Notes: a model not told the origin generated them from the letters alone. DNA of 64,000 nt from Intestinimonas butyriciproducens (GCF_004154955.1 NZ_CP011524.1:992001-1056000), one strand, 5' to 3'; shown: positions 1 through 9,684, counted from the first letter of the stretch. Translations and numbers: made by a program.

Positions 1-848
1 ATGTCGACCAACACGTCGGCAAAGGGGGCGGTCCGCCCAATGGCTTCCCGCCAGGGCAGGTTGCCCGCTACGGCTGTGGATACCAGACACAGCATGGAGG
101 TGACCAGGAAAAGACAGACGATGAGGGCCCAGCCTGCTTTTCGGGCCGCTTTTCCCGTGGCGTCGGCAGCTGCCTTAGCCACCGTCTCCCAGCCGGCCAC
201 GGAGAACACCAGCAGGGAAAGAAGGGACAGGGAACCACTGAGATCAAAGTCCAGCCCGCCGTCCGAGGCGTAGATGGCGGGATCGAAGTGAACGAAAGCG
301 GCGGCCAGCCCGGCAATGCACATCACCAGCAAGGTGACGGTGGCGATCTTGGCCAAAGCGGCGCACACGCTGGCGCCCCTATACTGAATGTAGAGGATGG
401 CACCGGCCAGCACAAGCTGTACGACCACATTGGGCAAGGTGACGCTGTATCCGCCGACCGCATACAAAAAACAAGTCCGGCCCAATGCGGGAAAGAGTTC
501 GTCCAGCAGGGAGAGCGCGGCCAGATCCACCCAGCAAAAGACGATCGCGTTCATCAGAACGCCGGCCCAACCGACCACGAAGCCGCCCCGGCTCCCGAAA
601 GCGGCGGCGGAGTAGACCACCTCGCCTCCCGCCAGGGGCAGCATGGGGATGGCCTCCATATAGGCAAAGGCGAAGGGCAGCTCTATGATGATACACAGCG
701 CAAAGGCCACGATTAGATTGAGGGGGCCGCCGGCGGTTTCCAGCCAAGTGCCCGTGAGCAGCAACCAGGAGGTCCCCAGCATACAGCCGATCCCCATAGC
801 GACCAGGCCGAAAAAGCTGATGGATTGTTTCTCGGGGAAATGGGCCAT
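1..848 (-). CDS. APC-family amino acid permease, 3' end cut off by the window
   Basis: Integral membrane transporter of the amino acid-polyamine-organocation superfamily; the substrate cannot be told. The protein begins MAHFPEKQSISFFGLVAMG, followed by a glycine-rich first helix (GIGCMLGTSW), the usual TM1 signature of the family, and at least seven hydrophobic helices are visible in the 282 residues present. The ATG at 848 has an AAAGGA ribosome site about 10 nt upstream (859-864). The reading frame is open to base 1, so the C-terminal part lies outside the window. The gene lies about 100 nt downstream of a hairpin terminator on the same strand (948-995), so it could be controlled by that leader. 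The family call is firm; specificity is unknown. Confidence 0.85.
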   Translation of the reverse strand, partial: MAHFPEKQSISFFGLVAMGIGCMLGTSWLLLTGTWLETAGGPLNLIVAFALCIIIELPFAFAYMEAIPMLPLAGGEVVYSAAAFGSRGGFVVGWAGVLMNAIVFCWVDLAALSLLDELFPALGRTCFLYAVGGYSVTLPNVVVQLVLAGAILYIQYRGASVCAALAKIATVTLLVMCIAGLAAAFVHFDPAIYASDGGLDFDLSGSLSLLSLLVFSVAGWETVAKAAADATGKAARKAGWALIVCLFLVTSMLCLVSTAVAGNLPWREAIGRTAPFADVLVD

Positions 849-947
849 GGAATACACATCCTTTGCACGGAAAAGACCGCCGCAGCGGTCTCTTGCCCGT
901 TTAGTATATCATAGAGAGATGAAAAAGTCGAGCGGTGGCTTCCGGTG

Positions 948-995
948 AAAAACAGAGCGGGCCGGACGCCTGCTCCTGACGTCCGGTCCGCTCTG
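948..995 (-). terminator. Rho-independent terminator upstream of the APC permease
   Basis: Arms 978-995 and 953-970 form an 18-bp stem with two G-U wobbles around the loop AGGAGCA. On the minus strand it is followed directly by five T (952-948). It is the 3' end of repeat copy B and lies 100 nt before the permease start, so it could act as an attenuator. Confidence 0.7.
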
Positions 996-1067
996 AAAGG
1001 AAAGAGGATACAATGAAATGAAAGAATTTGTCTCTTGCAAATCTTATAGTACCCCATAGATGTTAAA
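948..1067 (-). repeat. Copy B of a duplicated RNA-like element
   Basis: Read on the minus strand, this stretch matches 17707-17816 of the plus strand almost base for base. The order is TTTAACATCT, a GGGTA-TATAA block, GCAAGAGACA, then a TTCTTTC and TTTCATTGTATCCTCTTT stretch, then a GC-rich hairpin with an AGGAGC-type loop and a T tract. No open reading frame is shared. A promoter plus a short terminated transcript, or a leader regulating the permease, would both fit. Confidence 0.5.
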
Positions 1068-1192
1068 GAAGCGCTTTAAAACTGTTACGAGAACATTAAA
1101 TCTTTTGGGGGCGCCGGTGGGCGGAGCCTCCTTGCAGATCGACGGTATCTCCAACGCCCCGAGCGATCTGACGGAGAAATGCTCCCGTGGTT

Positions 1193-1624
1193 TTAGAGGC
1201 CCGCACGCAGCCGCTGCGCGCCCTCCCGCTCGGCAACCTCATGCGCATCCTCAGGCTCATCCAGTACGATACCATGGGGATGCTTTTCACCGGTCTCTTT
1301 ATAAACGGTGACAAAGGTCAGGTAGCCGTCCACGGCCAACTGCCCGGTGAGTTCATCCGAGACCTCTACATGGACCATCAGGCTGGTGGAGCCGGTGTGG
1401 ACGACGCGGCTGGTAAATCTGACCACGGAGCCGTTGCGTACCGGTGTGCGGAAAGACATACCGTGGATATTGCGGCAGACGATTTCGCTGGGGTCGCCAT
1501 GCTCGCAGGCGGCGGCGATAAAGGCCGACTCGACGAACCAAGAGGCCGTCCGCGCGGCAAACAGGGTGCCGTGGTGATTGAGATCTTCACTTTTGACTAG
1601 GTGTGTGGCATAGTATTTTTTCAT
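1193..1624 (-). CDS. Acyl-CoA thioesterase-like hotdog protein
   Basis: A 143-residue single hotdog-domain protein resembling the YkhA/YciA acyl-CoA hydrolases, which cleave acyl-CoA to free acid and CoA in the cytoplasm. The N-terminal part has the family pattern of a HHGTLFAA segment (the active-site Asn/Asp region, here D-L-N-H-H-G) followed by an Ala/Ser-rich helix and VDGYLTFVTV near the end. Length is close to single-domain members. The ATG at 1624 has an AGGAGGG site upstream. It stands alone on the minus strand. Substrate chain length cannot be inferred. Confidence 0.8.
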   Translation of the reverse strand: MKKYYATHLVKSEDLNHHGTLFAARTASWFVESAFIAAACEHGDPSEIVCRNIHGMSFRTPVRNGSVVRFTSRVVHTGSTSLMVHVEVSDELTGQLAVDGYLTFVTVYKETGEKHPHGIVLDEPEDAHEVAEREGAQRLRAGL

Positions 1625-2026
1625 AGAAGAGCCCTCCTATTTTTAATAGAGATAGCAGTAATGAGACAGCCGCCGCAAAACAATAAAGTATCCCTATTGC
1701 TAATATGCTAACCGCCACTTTGGGGCTAGAGGCTATTGCGTAGACATAGCAGGGCGGAATAAAAGCAGATAGCGGAATACATACGAAACCAGTTGAGGCG
1801 GAGCAACTAACAGAGTAAGATGGGATGAAAGAAATTGTTGACTCATTTACGGATCTCTAGAGAACGATGAAACCTCTTAAAGGATAGCCCGGGAAAGAAA
1901 TGTAGCCAGCAGACCTTTCAGGGATCGCTCTAGCCTCTGACTTGGCCGGAGCATCTCGACTTGGAGGTTGGCTTGCACTTACTCCGTTCCGGAAGTAGAT
2001 GCTTGCGTAGCGGTAAAAGAAAGCAA
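1625..2026. other. Intergenic stretch with no recognisable gene
   Basis: About 400 bases between the thioesterase and the tRNA terminator. The base composition is more AT-rich than the neighbouring genes. Open frames crossing it have no ribosome site and no protein-like composition. Apart from the thioesterase ribosome site near 1634-1640 I see nothing that can be supported. Confidence 0.5.
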
Positions 2027-2068
2027 ATAATCCGAACCTATCACCGATTGGAAATAGGTTCGGATTAT
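2027..2068 (-). terminator. Terminator of tRNA-Leu
   Basis: A perfect 15-bp inverted repeat (2027-2041 and 2054-2068) with a 12-nt loop lies immediately downstream of the tRNA on its strand. It is followed by a T-rich run (TTTGCTTTCTTTT). Confidence 0.75.
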
Positions 2069-2071
2069 ATT

Positions 2072-2158
2072 TGGTGCCGGTAGTCGGACTCGAACCGACA
2101 CGATGTCGCCACCAACGGATTTTGAGTCCGTCACGTCTACCAATTCCATCATACCGGC
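2072..2158 (-). tRNA. tRNA-Leu (anticodon CAA)
   Basis: The 7-bp acceptor stem GCCGGTA/TACCGGC closes exactly, followed by A and an encoded CCA (2074-2072). The anticodon stem ACGGA/TCCGT holds the loop CTCAAAA, giving CAA for UUG codons. A long variable arm typical of a class II tRNA and a canonical GGTTCGAGTCC T-arm are present. Length is 87 nt with CCA. It has its own promoter and terminator. Confidence 0.95.
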
Positions 2159-2173
2159 AAATCATGCTCATTT

Positions 2174-2202
2174 ATTATACACAAAGCGGCGGCAGGAAGC
2201 AA
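2174..2202 (-). promoter_or_regulatory. Sigma-A promoter of tRNA-Leu
   Basis: On the minus strand TTGCTT (2202-2197) and TATAAT (2179-2174) are separated by exactly 17 nt. Transcription would begin about 8 nt before the mature tRNA 5' end. Confidence 0.8.
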
Positions 2203-2314
2203 GTATCTATTTTCGATTTGTGGAGACAAAATTCCGAAATTCCCATACCCAAAGAGAGGGATTTATGGTATGATACAAAAAAGATTCATCTGCGTCAAAG
2301 GGAGGGCTGCCGAT

Positions 2315-3706
2315 ATGTGGAAAAACGGATGGAGGCCGCTGCTGCTGACGGCGGTCCTGGTATTGCTGGGCGGATGCTCGTTCAACTCGCCGGAGGACCT
2401 GTACACGGTGCCCAAGGCAGCGGAGGATTATACCAACCTGCAGATGGAGATCGACAAGGTGCGCAACGCCAATGCGGAGTATGCGGGCCCCCTTACGGGA
2501 AGCTATACCCAGCCGGTCCAGCTTATGGACCTGGACGGTGACGGCGTACAGGAGGCGGTGGCCTTTTTCCGGACCACGGCGGTCGACAACTCTCCCCCAC
2601 TGAAGATCTACATTTATCACCAGACCGAGGAAGGCCAATATGCGGTCCAAACCATCATAGAAGGGGAGGGCACTGCCATCAACTCTATTTCCTATGTGGA
2701 CCTGGACGGGCACACAGGCCCGAACGGGGAGACCGACAGAGAGCTGGTGGTGAGTTGGCGGCTGAGCGACCAGATGTACCGCCTGATGGCTTACTCGGTG
2801 AGCGGTGGAGAGGCGAATGTGGTCCTCCCCGCCGTCTCCTATACGGAATATACCCTGATGGACATGGACAAGGACAACCAGCAGGAGATCGTGGTTTTGA
2901 ACCTGAACACGGTAGAGGGCATCTGTCAGGCCGACTATTATGACTACCGGGAGGGGCAGATGGTACTGCGCAGCAGCGCGCCTATGTCGGACGCCATTAC
3001 CGGATTGGTCAGCAACACCAAGCCCCAGCCTGGATATCTCCGAAATGGAGAGATTGCAGAACCCGCTCTGTTTGTGACCTCGTCGCTGACCACCGGCGTC
3101 ATTACGGATATTTTTGCTTGGCGGGAGTCGGATCTGGTCAACATCACCCTCAATTCCAACACCGGGATGAGTGATGGGACCTTCCGGCTGAGCAACAGCA
3201 TTTCCATCCAGGATATCAATGCGGACGGCTATCTGGAGGTCCCGCGGCCCATCGCCTTCCCGGAACTGAGACCGACGGGAAGCGCCGAGAATTTCTACTC
3301 GGTCCAGTGGATGCAGTACGATCTCTCCGGGGCGGCTTCGGTGGCGAGGATAACCTATTATAACGGGGAGGATGGGTGGTATCTGACGCTGCCGGACAGC
3401 TGGCAGGGCAAGATCGCCCTGGCCCGACAGGACAACTCGGGCAGCGGAGAACGGGGCGTACTGTTCTATCCCTATCCTGCGGTGGAGAATCAGGAGCCGC
3501 AGCCCTTCCTGGCGATCTACAAGCTTACGGGCCCCAACCAGACGGCCAGGGCTCATGCGGGGAACCGCTTCATTCTGCTGTCTCAGGACGACGCCATTTA
3601 TGCTGCGGAGTTCATTGACGGCAGCGGCTGGGACTGTGGGCTCACAGAGGAGTCCTTGACAGAGCTCTTCCACCTGATCCAGCCAGACCTCACCTCAGCA
3701 TCCTGA
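2315..3706 (+). CDS. Lipoprotein with VCBS/FG-GAP-like repeats, linked to a two-component system
   Basis: A secreted lipoprotein of 463 residues. It starts at the ATG with an AAAGGGAGGG site about 9 nt upstream; an upstream in-frame ATG at 2270 lacks one. The N-terminus is positively charged, then hydrophobic, ending in the lipobox LLGGC with the acceptor Cys at residue 21. The mature part carries calcium-binding-like loops such as MDLDGDGVQE, VDLDGHTG and DMDKDNQQE, spaced as in VCBS/FG-GAP beta-propeller proteins. The response regulator starts about 20 nt after the stop, so the lipoprotein is probably co-transcribed and may act as a surface sensor or accessory. The exact function is unknown. 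Confidence 0.75.
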   Translation: MWKNGWRPLLLTAVLVLLGGCSFNSPEDLYTVPKAAEDYTNLQMEIDKVRNANAEYAGPLTGSYTQPVQLMDLDGDGVQEAVAFFRTTAVDNSPPLKIYIYHQTEEGQYAVQTIIEGEGTAINSISYVDLDGHTGPNGETDRELVVSWRLSDQMYRLMAYSVSGGEANVVLPAVSYTEYTLMDMDKDNQQEIVVLNLNTVEGICQADYYDYREGQMVLRSSAPMSDAITGLVSNTKPQPGYLRNGEIAEPALFVTSSLTTGVITDIFAWRESDLVNITLNSNTGMSDGTFRLSNSISIQDINADGYLEVPRPIAFPELRPTGSAENFYSVQWMQYDLSGAASVARITYYNGEDGWYLTLPDSWQGKIALARQDNSGSGERGVLFYPYPAVENQEPQPFLAIYKLTGPNQTARAHAGNRFILLSQDDAIYAAEFIDGSGWDCGLTEESLTELFHLIQPDLTSAS

Positions 3707-3725
3707 ACGGAAAGGAGTGTCCCAC

Positions 3726-4415
3726 TTGAAAAAAGTATTGGTACTGGAAGACGAGGCCAATATCCGCAGCTTTGTGGTCATCAACCTGAAGCGGGCGGGA
3801 TATGAGGCCATTGAGGCCGCCACCGGCGAGGAGGCGCTGGCCCAGCTGCGCCGGAATCCGGACATCAAGGTGGCCCTTTTGGATATCATGCTGCCCGATG
3901 ATATGGACGGCTTCGAGGTCTGCCGCCGCATCCGGGCCAGCGATTCGAAAATCGGAATCATCATGCTCACTGCCCGTACCCAGGAGATGGACAAGGTCAC
4001 CGGACTGATGACAGGGGCGGATGACTATGTGACCAAGCCCTTCTCTCCGGCGGAGCTCACCGCCCGGGTAGACGCCCTTTACCGCCGCACGGGAGGCGAC
4101 GTAGAAATGGATGCCGGAGAGATCAGCCAGCCGCCCTTCCTGCTGAATACCCGCAACCGTACCCTGGAGAAAAATGGGGCACGGGTCAAGCTGACCCAGG
4201 TAGAGTATTCTATCATGAAGCTTTTCATGGACAACCCGGGCAAGGCCCTCTCCCGTGAAGAGATCTTGGACGCGGTGTGGGGGCGAGACTACTTCGGCGA
4301 ACTAAAGATCGTGGATGTGAATATCCGCCGCCTGCGCATCAAGATCGAGGACGATCCCACGAACCCAAGCTATATCACCACAGTGTGGGGATACGGGTAC
4401 AAGTGGGGATTCTGA
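3726..4415 (+). CDS. OmpR/PhoB-family response regulator
   Basis: Cytoplasmic transcription factor of 229 residues with a receiver domain and a C-terminal winged helix. The receiver has the acidic pair E8/D9, the phospho-acceptor D53 (LLDIMLP), T82 and K104 (TKPFS). The C-terminal domain (from about 125) has the OmpR signature LTQVEYSIMKLF and ends with the wing TVWGYGYKWG. I chose the TTG at 3726 because AAAGGAG lies 8 nt upstream; the in-frame GTG at 3717 overlaps that site. It is paired with the histidine kinase downstream and the lipoprotein upstream. Confidence 0.93.
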   Translation: MKKVLVLEDEANIRSFVVINLKRAGYEAIEAATGEEALAQLRRNPDIKVALLDIMLPDDMDGFEVCRRIRASDSKIGIIMLTARTQEMDKVTGLMTGADDYVTKPFSPAELTARVDALYRRTGGDVEMDAGEISQPPFLLNTRNRTLEKNGARVKLTQVEYSIMKLFMDNPGKALSREEILDAVWGRDYFGELKIVDVNIRRLRIKIEDDPTNPSYITTVWGYGYKWGF

Positions 4416-4543
4416 CGGCCCCATCGGGGTGAGGCGAAGGCGCACATAATGGTTTGCCGGGTAAGACCTGGCGGTTAGGCAATGGATTTGTCACGGGCGG
4501 ATGAAGAGGCGGGACCCTGCAAAACCAGGAGGAGGTGGAATAC

Positions 4544-5953
4544 ATGGCAAAAGTGAAGGGGATTCGGAAGCGCTGGATGCTCAACAGTATTTCCGCCGTC
4601 CTGCTTATCGTCCTGTTTGCCGTGGCGGCCTTTTCGGCGGCCATTACCAGTTACTTTTATTCCACCATGAGCATTGGACTCAACTCGCGGATCACGTCGG
4701 CCCTGCCCTATTTCAGCAGCGTCAAATCCCGGAGCGAGTACTATCAGAGCGCGAGCAACTATGTCCAGAATTTTACGGAGAAAAACCGCCTGGAGCTCCA
4801 GATCATCAACCCCAGCGGCAGCATCTATGAGTCCACCAACGACCTGACCATCTCCGGCTCCTACCCCAATACGCCGGATGTGACCGGCGCCATAGAGGAG
4901 AGAAAGCAATCCTCATGGTCGGGGACCGCGCCGGTCACCGGAGAACGGATCATGTCGGTCTCCGCGCCCATCGTCAGCCGCAACGGTACGCTGATAGGGG
5001 TCATCCGCATGGTTACATCCCTGAGCCGTGCGGACATCCAGGTGGTGAAGATCGTGGCCGCGGCGCTGGCGGTAGGCGCGACTATCGTACTTCTGGTCTA
5101 CTTTTCCAACCTCTATTTCGTGCGCTCCATCGTAGAGCCGGTCACGGCGGTCACCGATACCGCGAAGCGCATCGCCGCCGGATCTTATGGCATCCAGATG
5201 GAGAAAAAATATGACGACGAAGTGGGCGATCTGATCGACGCTGTCAACGATATGTCCATGAAGATCAAGCAGTCGGAGAAGATGAAGTCGGAGTTCATCT
5301 CTTCCGTGTCCCATGAGCTGCGCACCCCTCTCACCGCTATCAACGGCTGGGCCGAGACCATCATGAACGGGGAGGTACGGGACGCCTCCGATGTGAAGAA
5401 GGGGATGGGCATCATTGTCTCCGAGGCCCGGCGGCTCACCAACATGGTGGAGGAGCTCCTGGAGTTTTCACGCATCGAGGACGGGCGCTTCACCCTCTCC
5501 GTAGAACCCATGGACATCAAGGCGGAGCTGGAGGACGCGGTGTACACATATACGGAGTTTTTCCGCCGGGAGGGCATTACTCTCACCCACACCGACTGTG
5601 AAGAGGAGTTCCCCCCCATTCCGGGCGACCCGGAGCGGATGCGCCAGGTGTTCTGCAATCTGCTGGACAACGCGGCCAAGCACGGTGGCTCCGGCAAGCG
5701 CATCGATACGGCGATCCGCCGGGAGGGGGATGCCGCCGTCATCACCATCCGGGACTATGGGCCCGGTATCCCGGAGGAGGAGCTCCCCCACGTCAAATAC
5801 AAGTTTTACAAAGGCAGCTCCAAGGCCAGAGGGTCCGGGATCGGCCTTGCGGTGTGCGAGGAGATCGTCACCCGGCACAACGGTCGCCTGGATATTGGCA
5901 ACGCTGAGGGCGGAGGGTGCATCGTCACCATCCGCCTGCCGATCGGCAGCTGA
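4544..5953 (+). CDS. Membrane sensor histidine kinase
   Basis: A 469-residue kinase and the likely partner of the preceding regulator. Domain order: TM1 (about 14-36), an extracytoplasmic sensor of about 130 residues, TM2 (about 167-190), HAMP, HisKA with SHELRTPLT and phospho-acceptor H257, and an HATPase with the N box NLLDNAAKH and G boxes DYGPGIP and GSGIGLAV. The start ATG has AGGAGGAGG 8 nt upstream. The 128-nt gap after the regulator holds no gene. The arrangement resembles PhoR/WalK-type phosphate or envelope-stress systems, but the signal cannot be told. Confidence 0.93.
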   Translation: MAKVKGIRKRWMLNSISAVLLIVLFAVAAFSAAITSYFYSTMSIGLNSRITSALPYFSSVKSRSEYYQSASNYVQNFTEKNRLELQIINPSGSIYESTNDLTISGSYPNTPDVTGAIEERKQSSWSGTAPVTGERIMSVSAPIVSRNGTLIGVIRMVTSLSRADIQVVKIVAAALAVGATIVLLVYFSNLYFVRSIVEPVTAVTDTAKRIAAGSYGIQMEKKYDDEVGDLIDAVNDMSMKIKQSEKMKSEFISSVSHELRTPLTAINGWAETIMNGEVRDASDVKKGMGIIVSEARRLTNMVEELLEFSRIEDGRFTLSVEPMDIKAELEDAVYTYTEFFRREGITLTHTDCEEEFPPIPGDPERMRQVFCNLLDNAAKHGGSGKRIDTAIRREGDAAVITIRDYGPGIPEEELPHVKYKFYKGSSKARGSGIGLAVCEEIVTRHNGRLDIGNAEGGGCIVTIRLPIGS

Positions 5954-5981
5954 GGGATAGAACGTGAGTTCGATAAAAACC

Positions 5982-6010
5982 TTGCATTTTTCCAATGCAT
6001 TTGATATAGT
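5982..6010 (+). promoter_or_regulatory. Sigma-A promoter of the DUF1385-prmC-recA operon
   Basis: TTGCAT (5982-5987), a 17-nt spacer, and TATAGT (6005-6010), about 40 nt before the first gene. It is the best promoter before the operon that ends at the 12.14-kb terminator. Confidence 0.75.
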
Positions 6011-6049
6011 AAGGACACAACGCTACATAGCGAAGGAGAACCAAACAGA

Positions 6050-7033
6050 ATGCCTGAAAAAGAACCGCAATCCTGCGCCACGCCCTTCCGCACCATGATC
6101 GGCGGGCAGGCCCTTATCGAGGGGATCATGATGCTGGGGCCTGAGAAAAAATCCATTGTGGTCCGCCGTCCGGACGGCGGACTGGAAATCAAGACCGAGG
6201 AGCGCAAGCTCATCAAGGACCGACACCCCATCTTGGGCTGGCCCTTTATCCGCGGAGTAGTCAATTTCTGCACCTCCATGTATACCGGCGTCACCGCCCT
6301 GATGTACTCGGCGGAGTTTTACCCCGAGGATGAAGCGGGGGAGGAGGAACCCTCCCGATTCGAGCAGTGGCTGGACAAAAAGCTGGGGAGTGAAAATGCG
6401 ATGTCCCTTTTCACCACCTTGGCGGTCATCCTGGGTATGGCCTTTTCTGTCGGCCTCTTTTTTGTGCTGCCGACGCTGCTCTCCGGAGCGATCATGTATT
6501 TTTTCCCGGCTGTCCCCTTGTGGGCCAGAAACGTGGTGGAGGGGGCCACGCGGGTGGTCATTTTTCTGGGGTACTTGATCCTGTGCTCCAAGATGAAGGA
6601 CATCCGCCGGGTCTTTTCTTACCATGGTGCGGAGCACAAGACGATCTTCTGTTATGAAAAGGGGCTGGCGCTGACGGTGGAGAACGTGCGCATCCAGCCC
6701 AAACACCACCCGCGGTGCGGCACCAGTTTCCTCTTTGTCGTGATCGTGGTATCGATCCTCCTCTCCAGCGTCGTTTTTGCCTTTTGGCAATTCACCAACC
6801 CGTGGCTGCGGACGCTGGTCCATCTGGCCCTCCTGCCCGTGGTGGTGGGACTTACCTGGGAATTCAACCGCTATGTGGGAGGACACGACAATCTCTTCTG
6901 CCGCGCCGTTCGGCGGCCCGGCATGGCCATTCAGCGCTGGACTACCTTTGAGCCGGACGACTCCATGATCGAGGTGGGCATCGAGGCGCTGAAGCAGGTG
7001 CTCCCCAAGGAAAAGGGAAAGGACCAGTGGTGA
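6050..7033 (+). CDS. DUF1385 membrane protein (YqhQ-like)
   Basis: A 327-residue membrane protein of the DUF1385 family, related to B. subtilis YqhQ; the molecular role is not established. It shows the family N-terminus IGGQALIEGIMMLGP, a YHGAEHKTIFCYE segment, the HHPRCGTSFL motif, and about four hydrophobic helices. AAGGAG lies 11 nt before the ATG. In many Firmicutes the gene is found beside prmC and the prfA or rpmE genes; here it directly precedes prmC with 46 nt between them. Confidence 0.88.
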   Translation: MPEKEPQSCATPFRTMIGGQALIEGIMMLGPEKKSIVVRRPDGGLEIKTEERKLIKDRHPILGWPFIRGVVNFCTSMYTGVTALMYSAEFYPEDEAGEEEPSRFEQWLDKKLGSENAMSLFTTLAVILGMAFSVGLFFVLPTLLSGAIMYFFPAVPLWARNVVEGATRVVIFLGYLILCSKMKDIRRVFSYHGAEHKTIFCYEKGLALTVENVRIQPKHHPRCGTSFLFVVIVVSILLSSVVFAFWQFTNPWLRTLVHLALLPVVVGLTWEFNRYVGGHDNLFCRAVRRPGMAIQRWTTFEPDDSMIEVGIEALKQVLPKEKGKDQW

Positions 7034-7079
7034 GTTCTTTGCGGCCCTGAGAGAAACAACTATTTCAGGCGGTGAGAGC

Positions 7080-7943
7080 ATGGCGACCACCTACAACAAT
7101 CTATATCTGGATACCCGCAAGCGGCTGAAGGCGGCGGGCGTGGAGATGGCCCAGCTTGAGGCGCGGGAGCTGGTATGCTTCGCGGCGGACAAGACGCGGG
7201 AGCAGTTCTTCCGGGACCTAACCCTTTACGCCTCCAAGGAGGTGGAGGACAGGGTGGAGGAGTTGACACGCCGCCGCCTGTCCGGAGAGCCAGTGGCCTA
7301 CATCATCGGAGAGTGGGAGTTTTACGGCCTTCCACTGGATATTTCCCGGGAGGTGCTGATTCCGCGCTCCGATACGGAGGTGCTGGCGGAACGGGCCATC
7401 CTCCTGACGCGGGCGGCGGGGGACGGGGCCAGAGTACTGGATCTGTGCGCCGGAAGCGGCTGTGTGGGCCTGGCAGTGGCTGCCAATGCTCCGGACTGCC
7501 GCGTGGTGCTGACCGACCTGTCGGAGGGGGCGCTGCGCATCTGTAAGCAGAACGTCCGGCGCAACCAGCTCAACGCCAGGGTGACCTGTGTTCAGGCCGA
7601 TGCCATGACCGCCCCGGCCTCGGCCCTTTGGGACTTTGACGTGATTGCCTGCAATCCACCCTATATTCCCCATGGGGATTTGGCGAATCTGGACGTGTCT
7701 GTCAGGGATTATGAGCCCTGGGGCGCGTTGGACGGGGGCGAGGACGGCCTGGATTTCTACCGGGCGGTTTCGGCCAGATGGGGGACGGCCCTCCGTCTGG
7801 GAGGCACGCTGATCTTTGAAGTCGGCATAGGGCAGGCCCCCGATGTGGAACAAATTATGGCGCAAAACGGCTTTGAGAACATTGTCACCCACCAGGATAC
7901 CAGAGGGATCTGGCGTGTAGTGGAGGGAACGGCAAATCACTGA
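7080..7943 (+). CDS. prmC: Peptide chain release factor N5-glutamine methyltransferase PrmC
   Basis: S-adenosylmethionine-dependent enzyme that methylates the Gln of the GGQ motif in release factors 1 and 2, raising termination efficiency. The 287-residue protein has an N-terminal helical domain (about 1-85), motif I VLDLCAGSGCVGL, and the catalytic NPPY tetrapeptide at residues 192-195. Length matches the family. It sits between DUF1385 and recA in a same-strand run. The usual partner prfA is not next to it here. Confidence 0.93.
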   Translation: MATTYNNLYLDTRKRLKAAGVEMAQLEARELVCFAADKTREQFFRDLTLYASKEVEDRVEELTRRRLSGEPVAYIIGEWEFYGLPLDISREVLIPRSDTEVLAERAILLTRAAGDGARVLDLCAGSGCVGLAVAANAPDCRVVLTDLSEGALRICKQNVRRNQLNARVTCVQADAMTAPASALWDFDVIACNPPYIPHGDLANLDVSVRDYEPWGALDGGEDGLDFYRAVSARWGTALRLGGTLIFEVGIGQAPDVEQIMAQNGFENIVTHQDTRGIWRVVEGTANH

Positions 7944-7964
7944 TGTTTGGAAGGATGATCAAAC

Positions 7965-9077
7965 TTGGCAGATAAAAAGAAGGCCGCCGTGGAGGCTGCG
8001 GCGCCCGCCAGCGACAAGCGGAAGGCGCTGGAAACCTGCATGGCTCAGATCGAAAAGGCCTACGGCAAGGGGTCCATCATGCGTCTGGGGGAGAACACCG
8101 GCGTGGTGGTGGAGGCCATCCCCACCGGGTCGCTGTCTCTGGACTTGGCGCTGGGGATTGGCGGCGTACCCAAGGGCAGGATCGTGGAGATCTATGGACC
8201 GGAATCCTCCGGCAAGACCACTCTGGCCCTCCATATTGTGGCGGAAGCCCAGAAGCGGGGCGGCGAGGTCGCCTTCATAGACGCCGAGCACGCCCTCGAC
8301 CCCTCATATGCCCGCGCTCTGGGGGTGGACATCGACTCTATGCTGATTTCTCAGCCGGACACCGGCGAGCAGGGGCTGGAGATCTGTGAAGCTCTGGTGC
8401 GCTCCGGCGCCATCGACGTGGTGGTGGTGGACTCGGTGGCCGCGCTCACCCCTCGGGCCGAGATCGAAGGGGACATGGGCGACTCCCATGTAGGCCTGCT
8501 GGCCCGGCTGATGAGCCAGGCACTGCGGAAGCTGGCGGGTTCCATCGCCAAGACCAACTGCATCGTGATCTTTATCAACCAGCTCCGGGAAAAGGTGGGC
8601 GTGATGTACGGCAACCCCGAGGTCACCACCGGAGGACGGGCCCTCAAGTTCTACGCCTCCGTCCGCATTGACGTGCGCAAGGTGGAGACGCTGAAGGTCG
8701 GCAGTGAGATGGTGGGCAACCATGTCAAGGCCAAAGTGGTCAAAAATAAGGTGGCGCCCCCCTTCCGTACAGCGGAATTCGACATCATGTTCGGTGAGGG
8801 CATCTCCAAGATCGGAGAGCTCATCGATATCGGTATCCAACTGGACCTGGTCCAGAAGTCCGGCTCTTGGTTCGCCATGGGAGAGACCCGTATGGGACAG
8901 GGCAAGGACGCCGCCAAGCAGTACCTGCGGGATCATCCCGAGGTGGCGGAGCAGTTGGAAGAGGACATCCGGGCCAATGCGTATAAGCTGATGCCCACCC
9001 AGGCCAAGGCTGCGGCCAAGGCGGCCGGCCGGGCGGTGGATGTGTCCGCCGAGGACTTCGAGGATGAAGATCAGTAA
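7965..9077 (+). CDS. recA: Recombinase RecA
   Basis: DNA-dependent ATPase that forms filaments on single-stranded DNA, drives homologous recombination and triggers LexA self-cleavage. The 370-residue protein has Walker [10 protein letters not shown] (about 78-86), the [11 protein letters not shown] Walker B region and the [11 protein letters not shown]2-region segment. It starts with TTG, with GGAAGGA 9 nt upstream. The acidic C-terminal tail ends [12 protein letters not shown]. The recX start overlaps its last 14 bases, which suggests translational coupling. No LexA box was recognised near it; the operon promoter is 2 kb upstream. Confidence 0.97.
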   Translation: MADKKKAAVEAAAPASDKRKALETCMAQIEKAYGKGSIMRLGENTGVVVEAIPTGSLSLDLALGIGGVPKGRIVEIYGPESSGKTTLALHIVAEAQKRGGEVAFIDAEHALDPSYARALGVDIDSMLISQPDTGEQGLEICEALVRSGAIDVVVVDSVAALTPRAEIEGDMGDSHVGLLARLMSQALRKLAGSIAKTNCIVIFINQLREKVGVMYGNPEVTTGGRALKFYASVRIDVRKVETLKVGSEMVGNHVKAKVVKNKVAPPFRTAEFDIMFGEGISKIGELIDIGIQLDLVQKSGSWFAMGETRMGQGKDAAKQYLRDHPEVAEQLEEDIRANAYKLMPTQAKAAAKAAGRAVDVSAEDFEDEDQ

Positions 9078-9684
9078 GCTGGAGCCCAGCAAGCGGAAGA
9101 AGGGCCGTTTTCTGATCCATCTGGAGAGCGGAGATATTCTTCGGGTGGGCGAGAACGAGATGGCCGACTTTGCTCTCTACACGGGGCTGGAGCTCTCGGA
9201 GGCGCAGTTGGCCGCGCTGCGGGCGGCCTCACGGGAGCGCGCCCTCCGGGAAAAGGCCCTGAACGCGTTGACGGACCGGCCTATGTCCCGAAAAGAGCTG
9301 ACGGATCGGCTGAAGTCGTGGGAGGCCGGTCAGGAGGAGGCCGAGGGTGTAGCCGACTGGCTGGAGGGCCTTGGACTCCTCAACGATGAGGAGTACGCCA
9401 AGAGTCTGGTTCGGCAATACGCGGCCAAGGGGTATGGCCCCTATAAGCTCCGGGACGAGCTCTATCGCCGGGGCATCCCCAAACCGTACTGGGAAGACGC
9501 CCTCCAGGAGGCAGAGGACCCGGCGGAGATCATTGACGCCCTCCTCCGGCGCAGGCTGGGCGGAGGCGCGGCCGACCAGAAAGCGCTCAAGCGCGCATCC
9601 GACGCGCTGGCCCGCCGGGGGTATTCCTGGGGGGACATTCACGCAGGACTGCGCCGCTATGGTGCGGAGATTGAGGAGGAATGA
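9064..9684 (+). CDS. recX: RecA regulator RecX
   Basis: Small helical protein that binds RecA filaments and limits their activity. The 206-residue product has three-helix repeats typical of RecX, with signatures such as [27 protein letters not shown] and [14 protein letters not shown]. The ATG overlaps the recA stop by 14 bases; the ORF could extend upstream but would then lie inside recA. Overlap with recA is the classic arrangement. Confidence 0.9.
   Translation: MKISKLEPSKRKKGRFLIHLESGDILRVGENEMADFALYTGLELSEAQLAALRAASRERALREKALNALTDRPMSRKELTDRLKSWEAGQEEAEGVADWLEGLGLLNDEEYAKSLVRQYAAKGYGPYKLRDELYRRGIPKPYWEDALQEAEDPAEIIDALLRRRLGGGAADQKALKRASDALARRGYSWGDIHAGLRRYGAEIEEE

Noticed and set aside
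1857-2171. A 104-residue minus-strand frame
   Set aside because: It runs through the tRNA-Leu gene and its terminator and has no ribosome site.
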